7,860 nt of DNA from Gemmataceae bacterium (lineage in GTDB: Bacteria; Planctomycetota; Planctomycetia; Gemmatales; Gemmataceae): NCBI GenBank assembly GCA_026418875.1, contig JAOAAM010000690.1:1-7860 (forward strand). Direction: 5' to 3'. The notes beneath the pieces were generated by a model. It was not told the DNA's origin. It saw nothing but the letters and a program-made list of their open reading frames with translations, and made no database searches. This document shows, one piece after another, positions 5,006-7,860 of the stretch. Both the position numbers and the translations under genes were made by a program. How positions within the stretch are numbered: the first letter of the stretch is position 1; every line of letters starts with the position of its first letter.

Positions 5006-5956
5006 TCAACGACGACGTTTACGGTAGACCTCACTCGCACGTTGGAGGATGTCCAATTCGGCGCGAGTCAAGCTTTTCTGCCCGTGGGCCGCGACTTTGG
5101 CCAGAACAGCGTCGAGTTGCGCTTCCAAGTGTTCGTCGATGTCCGTCGACCGCGGCGGTACTCGGGCTGGCGCTTCTTCCAAAAGGTCGTCGTCCTCGTC
5201 ACGGTAGATCGTGACGATCGGACGTTCTTGGGGCGATGCGACGTGCCGTCCCGATGAGCCGGCGATTGACCATCGGACGAGGGCGTAGGCCACGGTCGCC
5301 GTGACAAGTCCGCCGACGTGGCCGGCGAGGGTGATTCGTCGCCCGTCATCGGCGGGCAGCAGCGGCCAAAAAGCACCGATCAAATCCGAAACGAGGGCGA
5401 GAGTCAGCAGCAGCCAAACCGGGACACGCAGGGCGGTGAAGAACGTGAGGGTGCCCTTGGGAGTCTGCCAAACGAGAAATGCGAGCAGGGCGGTCACAGG
5501 TCCGGTGCAGCCGAATACCCAGGTCGTGGCACGATTGACTCCGTTCAACCCACTGATGAGCGCTGCGGTCAGGGCGATACCACTCACCAGAGAGGCCAAC
5601 AGATAAAGGGCGAGGAAACGTTGCCGGCCCAGCCGACGTTCCGCTTCATGTCCTGCGACCCAGAGCAAAGTGAAGTTCCAGAGGATTGGAAATAGATTCG
5701 GGGCCGCGGGTTGAATCAGGACGAAACTGAGCAGGCGCCAGACTTCACCGCGCCAGAGAGAATCCGCGTGCAACGCGAGTTTCTGGGCGACCGGCCCGGA
5801 AACCGCGAGTCCTGGTTGAGTCTGGGTACTGATTTGAATGAGCAGCACCACGCAGTGCAGGGCGAACAGCGATTTGGTAACCAGCCCTTCGTGGAACCAG
5901 GCTGCCCAAGGGCCGCGCTCTTCGTCTCGGTAGTATTCGCGGTCGAGAAATCCCAT
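5006..5956 (-). CDS. Rhomboid-like membrane protein with C-terminal DUF6576-like tail, predicted inactive
   Basis: This 316-residue polytopic membrane protein has hydrophobic segments at about 28-44, 72-82/88-102, 113-136, 146-163, 176-198 and 208-228, the rhomboid arrangement. Landmarks are GEVWRLLSFVLIQP (70-83), the TM2 region with Asn94, the G-x-x-x-E-R-R-x-G turn (102-110), GCTG (149-152) in place of GxSG, and AGHVGG (211-216) with the conserved His213. The nucleophile serine is therefore replaced by Thr151, and the TM2 histidine of the HxxxN motif by Pro90, while Asn94 remains. A linker rich in Asp/Glu and Arg (about 250-272) leads to a C-terminal helical tail at 275-316 (LDAVLAKVAAHGQKSLTRAELDILQRAS), which matches the DUF6576-type tail of many rhomboids. 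Active rhomboids cleave transmembrane substrates; this one probably binds or chaperones instead. The ATG at 5956 has a GGAG 11 bases upstream. The fold is clear; loss of activity is inferred. Confidence 0.88.
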   Translation of the reverse strand: MGFLDREYYRDEERGPWAAWFHEGLVTKSLFALHCVVLLIQISTQTQPGLAVSGPVAQKLALHADSLWRGEVWRLLSFVLIQPAAPNLFPILWNFTLLWVAGHEAERRLGRQRFLALYLLASLVSGIALTAALISGLNGVNRATTWVFGCTGPVTALLAFLVWQTPKGTLTFFTALRVPVWLLLTLALVSDLIGAFWPLLPADDGRRITLAGHVGGLVTATVAYALVRWSIAGSSGRHVASPQERPIVTIYRDEDDDLLEEAPARVPPRSTDIDEHLEAQLDAVLAKVAAHGQKSLTRAELDILQRASEVYRKRRR

Positions 5957-6039
5957 GACCGATTCCGCTCCGAATCACGGGCCTCCGGAGGATGTCCGGG
6001 GAGGAAAAAGGAAGGTCCGTCGGCTCCGTCATCATCCAT

Positions 6040-6045
6040 ACTATA
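6040..6045 (-). promoter_or_regulatory. Possible -10 box upstream of the rhomboid-FmdB operon
   Basis: TATAGT on the minus strand, about 85 bases before the rhomboid ATG, matches the -10 consensus at five of six positions. No good -35 box is found 15-18 bases upstream; the best is a TTCCTC-like run. A ten-base palindrome, CCTCCGGAGG (5982-5991), lies in the leader between this site and the start codon. Confidence 0.28.
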
Positions 6046-6071
6046 CCCGAACAGCCAGGGAGGAGGAATCA

Positions 6072-6097
6072 CTCGACTGAGATCGGCGCGATCCGAG
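6072..6097 (-). terminator. Weak hairpin behind the tubulin-like gene
   Basis: GATCG-GCG-CGATC (6081-6093) is a perfect five-pair stem with a three-base loop. It can be extended by CTCG (6072-6075) with CGAG (6094-6097) across a five-base bulge. It lies about 38 bases after the stop codon at 6135-6137 on the minus strand. No U tract follows, so intrinsic termination is doubtful. Confidence 0.22.
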
Positions 6098-6134
6098 ACC
6101 ACCGTTTGCTGAAAATGAAGGAATGTGCCCCGCA

Positions 6135-7860
6135 TCACTGTAGCGGCAGCCACTCTGGCACATCGAAGCGCGAATGGGGCGACGTGGTCGGCGATTGGGT
6201 CAATTCTTCATAAGCCGCCCGACATGGCTCCAGAAGTTCCGCGATCTCCTCGGGTAAGAGGTAGCCTTGCTCGCGGCAGAACGTCATATCGGTGGGACCG
6301 GCACCGGGCACCAGTTCGACATGAGGCAACGCTCGTTGGGCCGCGGCCATCAATTCGCCCGATGCGGGGCCTTCTGGCAGCAATAAGAAAACGACCTGAT
6401 CCCGGTCCCCCGGAGCTGCGAGTAACGGAGCGGCCCGGTCGGCGAACTTCCGCACGTGGTCTTCGACCGATTGACGCAGTCGGGCGGCGGCCGTCAACTC
6501 TGCTTGGACCACGTCGGCCGTGGGGAGATAGTCCCCCAGGAAGGCCGCGACCTGTTCGAGGAGGGGGGCCGCCAGGACTTGATGAAGGTCGCTGTTTTTC
6601 TGACAAATCGAGATCAACCCGCCCCGAGGTTCGAGCACGAGGGCCTGAATGGCTTCATCGAGTTTCCGATAAACATCCGGCCCGATAATTTCGGTAAACT
6701 TTCGCGCGGCTTCGTCGAGGTTCTTGACGCCGTCCGGGAGGACGACGCGGGTAATCTTGGATTTAGGGAGCCTGTCGGCGTCGTGGGTGTCGCAGTGAGA
6801 GGCGCCTCCCAGCGTGTTGATGGAGCCGGAGGAGTCGGCCACCTCTTCGTGCAGGTGGCGCAAGCGTTGCCTCACGAATTCCAGGTCGGCCAGTCGCTCA
6901 TTCAAGCCGCTGTACAAATGTTGGAAAAACTGGCGACCGGAGTCGAGGGTATCCTCGGCGAGTCGAGCGAAGGCGAAGATCCTTAGTTGCTCCAGCAGAG
7001 CGCGAACCTGTCGGAGGCCGTTGCCAGCGAGGAAGCGGCCCAAGGTGCTGCCGCCGCCGCGGCATTGATCCAAGGCGCGGCGGAGCTTTTCCCGGGCGGA
7101 GTCAATCATCGCCCGCTGCGAGTTGACGACGTCGGCCTGGGCTGCGGCGGCCTGCTCGCAGAAAGCCATCATTCGATGGATGCCTTGCTCCACGGCGGCG
7201 GTTCGCCGACCCGGCGTGTTCGCCAACGCTCGAATCCGCTTGAACAATCGTCGCGACCATGTGTCGGCCAAGGCCTTGGCAGCCTTGCTGTAGGCCAGGC
7301 TGAATCGGCTGCGACGCAATACCGACTCGTCGCTCCCCGTCGCACGACAGCCAACCCACTCCTCGACCTGACCGACTGCATGAACCGCCCACGAACCGGG
7401 GTTTTGCGACAACTCGGATCGTGCACTCTCCTCCGCCAACTCACCCAACATCCGGGAGAGAATCTCCGGCGGGGATCCATCGGCTGTGGCCGCCGCCTCC
7501 TCGATTTGTTTCGACAGCGATTCCCACTGTAGTCCCGGATCCTGCCACACTTCGTTGCAAAACGCATCGAGATCGTCGTCGGCTCCATTCCAGCCCGAGG
7601 CTTGCCATTCGAGAATCAGGTGATTGCACACATCTCGAGCCGCCGCTCGCAGCAAAAGCCCCCGCGGATACCAGACGCTGTGTGTGCCAAGGCTGCGGAA
7701 TGGAGTCGTCCCGGTCGGAACATGTGCCCGGCGCATTTCCAGAACCTGTCCCAACGGCGTGGTCAGTTCGTGATTGAGGTAATTTGCCAGATGCGCGATG
7801 CAATCCCGCTCGGCTTCCGGAGTGTGATTGTCCAGCACAAGCAGATAGGCCGAGTGGATC
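6135..7860 (-). CDS. C-terminal part of a large tubulin-like (Tubulin_2-type) protein, cut by the window edge
   Basis: The reading frame stays open to the right edge; the seven codons beyond the GTG at 7838 read IHSAYLL, so that GTG is internal and the real start lies outside. The visible 574 residues (numbered from the first full codon) begin with AYLLVLDNHTPEAERD, as in a domain that continues upstream. A VWYPRG-LLLRAAARDVCNHLILEW segment follows at about 62-85, then long helical, partly coiled-coil regions at about 215-265 and 310-340. Near the end is an alpha/beta unit (VVFLLLPEG at about 489-497; HVELVPGAG, then MTFCREQGYLLPEEI, up to about 540). The order and motifs fit, from memory, the large tubulin-like proteins common in planctomycetes, whose GTPase domain would lie upstream and cannot be seen. 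No signal peptide or membrane segment is visible, so it is probably cytoplasmic. A different uncharacterised planctomycete family is the main alternative. Confidence 0.6.
   Translation of the reverse strand, partial: IHSAYLLVLDNHTPEAERDCIAHLANYLNHELTTPLGQVLEMRRAHVPTGTTPFRSLGTHSVWYPRGLLLRAAARDVCNHLILEWQASGWNGADDDLDAFCNEVWQDPGLQWESLSKQIEEAAATADGSPPEILSRMLGELAEESARSELSQNPGSWAVHAVGQVEEWVGCRATGSDESVLRRSRFSLAYSKAAKALADTWSRRLFKRIRALANTPGRRTAAVEQGIHRMMAFCEQAAAAQADVVNSQRAMIDSAREKLRRALDQCRGGGSTLGRFLAGNGLRQVRALLEQLRIFAFARLAEDTLDSGRQFFQHLYSGLNERLADLEFVRQRLRHLHEEVADSSGSINTLGGASHCDTHDADRLPKSKITRVVLPDGVKNLDEAARKFTEIIGPDVYRKLDEAIQALVLEPRGGLISICQKNSDLHQVLAAPLLEQVAAFLGDYLPTADVVQAELTAAARLRQSVEDHVRKFADRAAPLLAAPGDRDQVVFLLLPEGPASGELMAAAQRALPHVELVPGAGPTDMTFCREQGYLLPEEIAELLEPCRAAYEELTQSPTTSPHSRFDVPEWLPLQ

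Noticed and set aside
4989..5009. Upstream TTG start for the FmdB gene (MIPRIFA extension)
   Set aside because: The family begins at MPxYEY, a GAGG precedes the internal ATG, and the extension overlaps the rhomboid stop codon.
6125..6688. 187-codon plus-strand frame opposite the tubulin-like gene
   Set aside because: Arg/Pro/Gly-rich composition typical of an antisense shadow in GC-rich coding DNA.
1..7860. CRISPR array, insertion sequence, defence island or phage genes
   Set aside because: No regularly spaced repeats, transposase, nuclease, integrase or phage structural domains could be recognised; the only transposon-like sequence is the library adapter.

Overview
The window looks like chromosomal DNA of a planctomycete, probably from the Gemmatales/Isosphaerales side of the phylum. 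This rests on gene content, not on a marker gene. It carries a CRTAC1-type FG-GAP/ASPIC protein followed by a TPR protein, a secreted HEAT-repeat protein, a small basic protein of a type I associate with planctomycetes, a rhomboid-like protein with a C-terminal tail domain, and a large C-terminal fragment that best fits the bacterial tubulin-like (Tubulin_2) family. GC content is moderately high, except in a visibly AT-richer intergenic stretch around 4255-4760. The first 19 bases are exactly the synthetic Tn5 mosaic end used in Nextera libraries, so genomic sequence starts at base 20 and the left edge is a contig end.

Layout. The left half (20-3758) reads rightwards: a 5'-truncated CRTAC1/ASPIC gene, then after 51 bp a membrane-anchored TPR gene. 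A 271-bp gap follows, with a candidate extended -10 promoter and a possible 32-residue membrane peptide, and then a HEAT-repeat gene with a signal peptide. The right half (3814-7860) reads leftwards: a tubulin-like gene truncated by the window edge, a rhomboid-like gene and an FmdB zinc-ribbon gene 17 bp apart, a roughly 510-bp AT-richer intergenic stretch with a hairpin and palindromes, and a 145-residue basic protein with a good Shine-Dalgarno and a sigma70-like promoter. The HEAT gene and the basic-protein gene converge at 3758/3814.

How the genes relate. The CRTAC1 and TPR genes probably form an export or envelope pair. The rhomboid-like and FmdB genes are almost certainly one transcription unit. 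The rhomboid-like protein keeps its fold landmarks but lacks the catalytic serine (Thr in GCTG) and one oxyanion-site histidine (Pro), so it is predicted to be a pseudoprotease. The tubulin-like fragment lies upstream on the same strand and is separated by 178 bp.

I see no CRISPR array, defence island, insertion sequence, rRNA or tRNA. The most notable items are the degenerate rhomboid, the palindrome-flanked promoter of the planctomycete-type basic protein, and the possible tiny membrane peptide. None of them amounts to strong evidence for a new multi-gene system.
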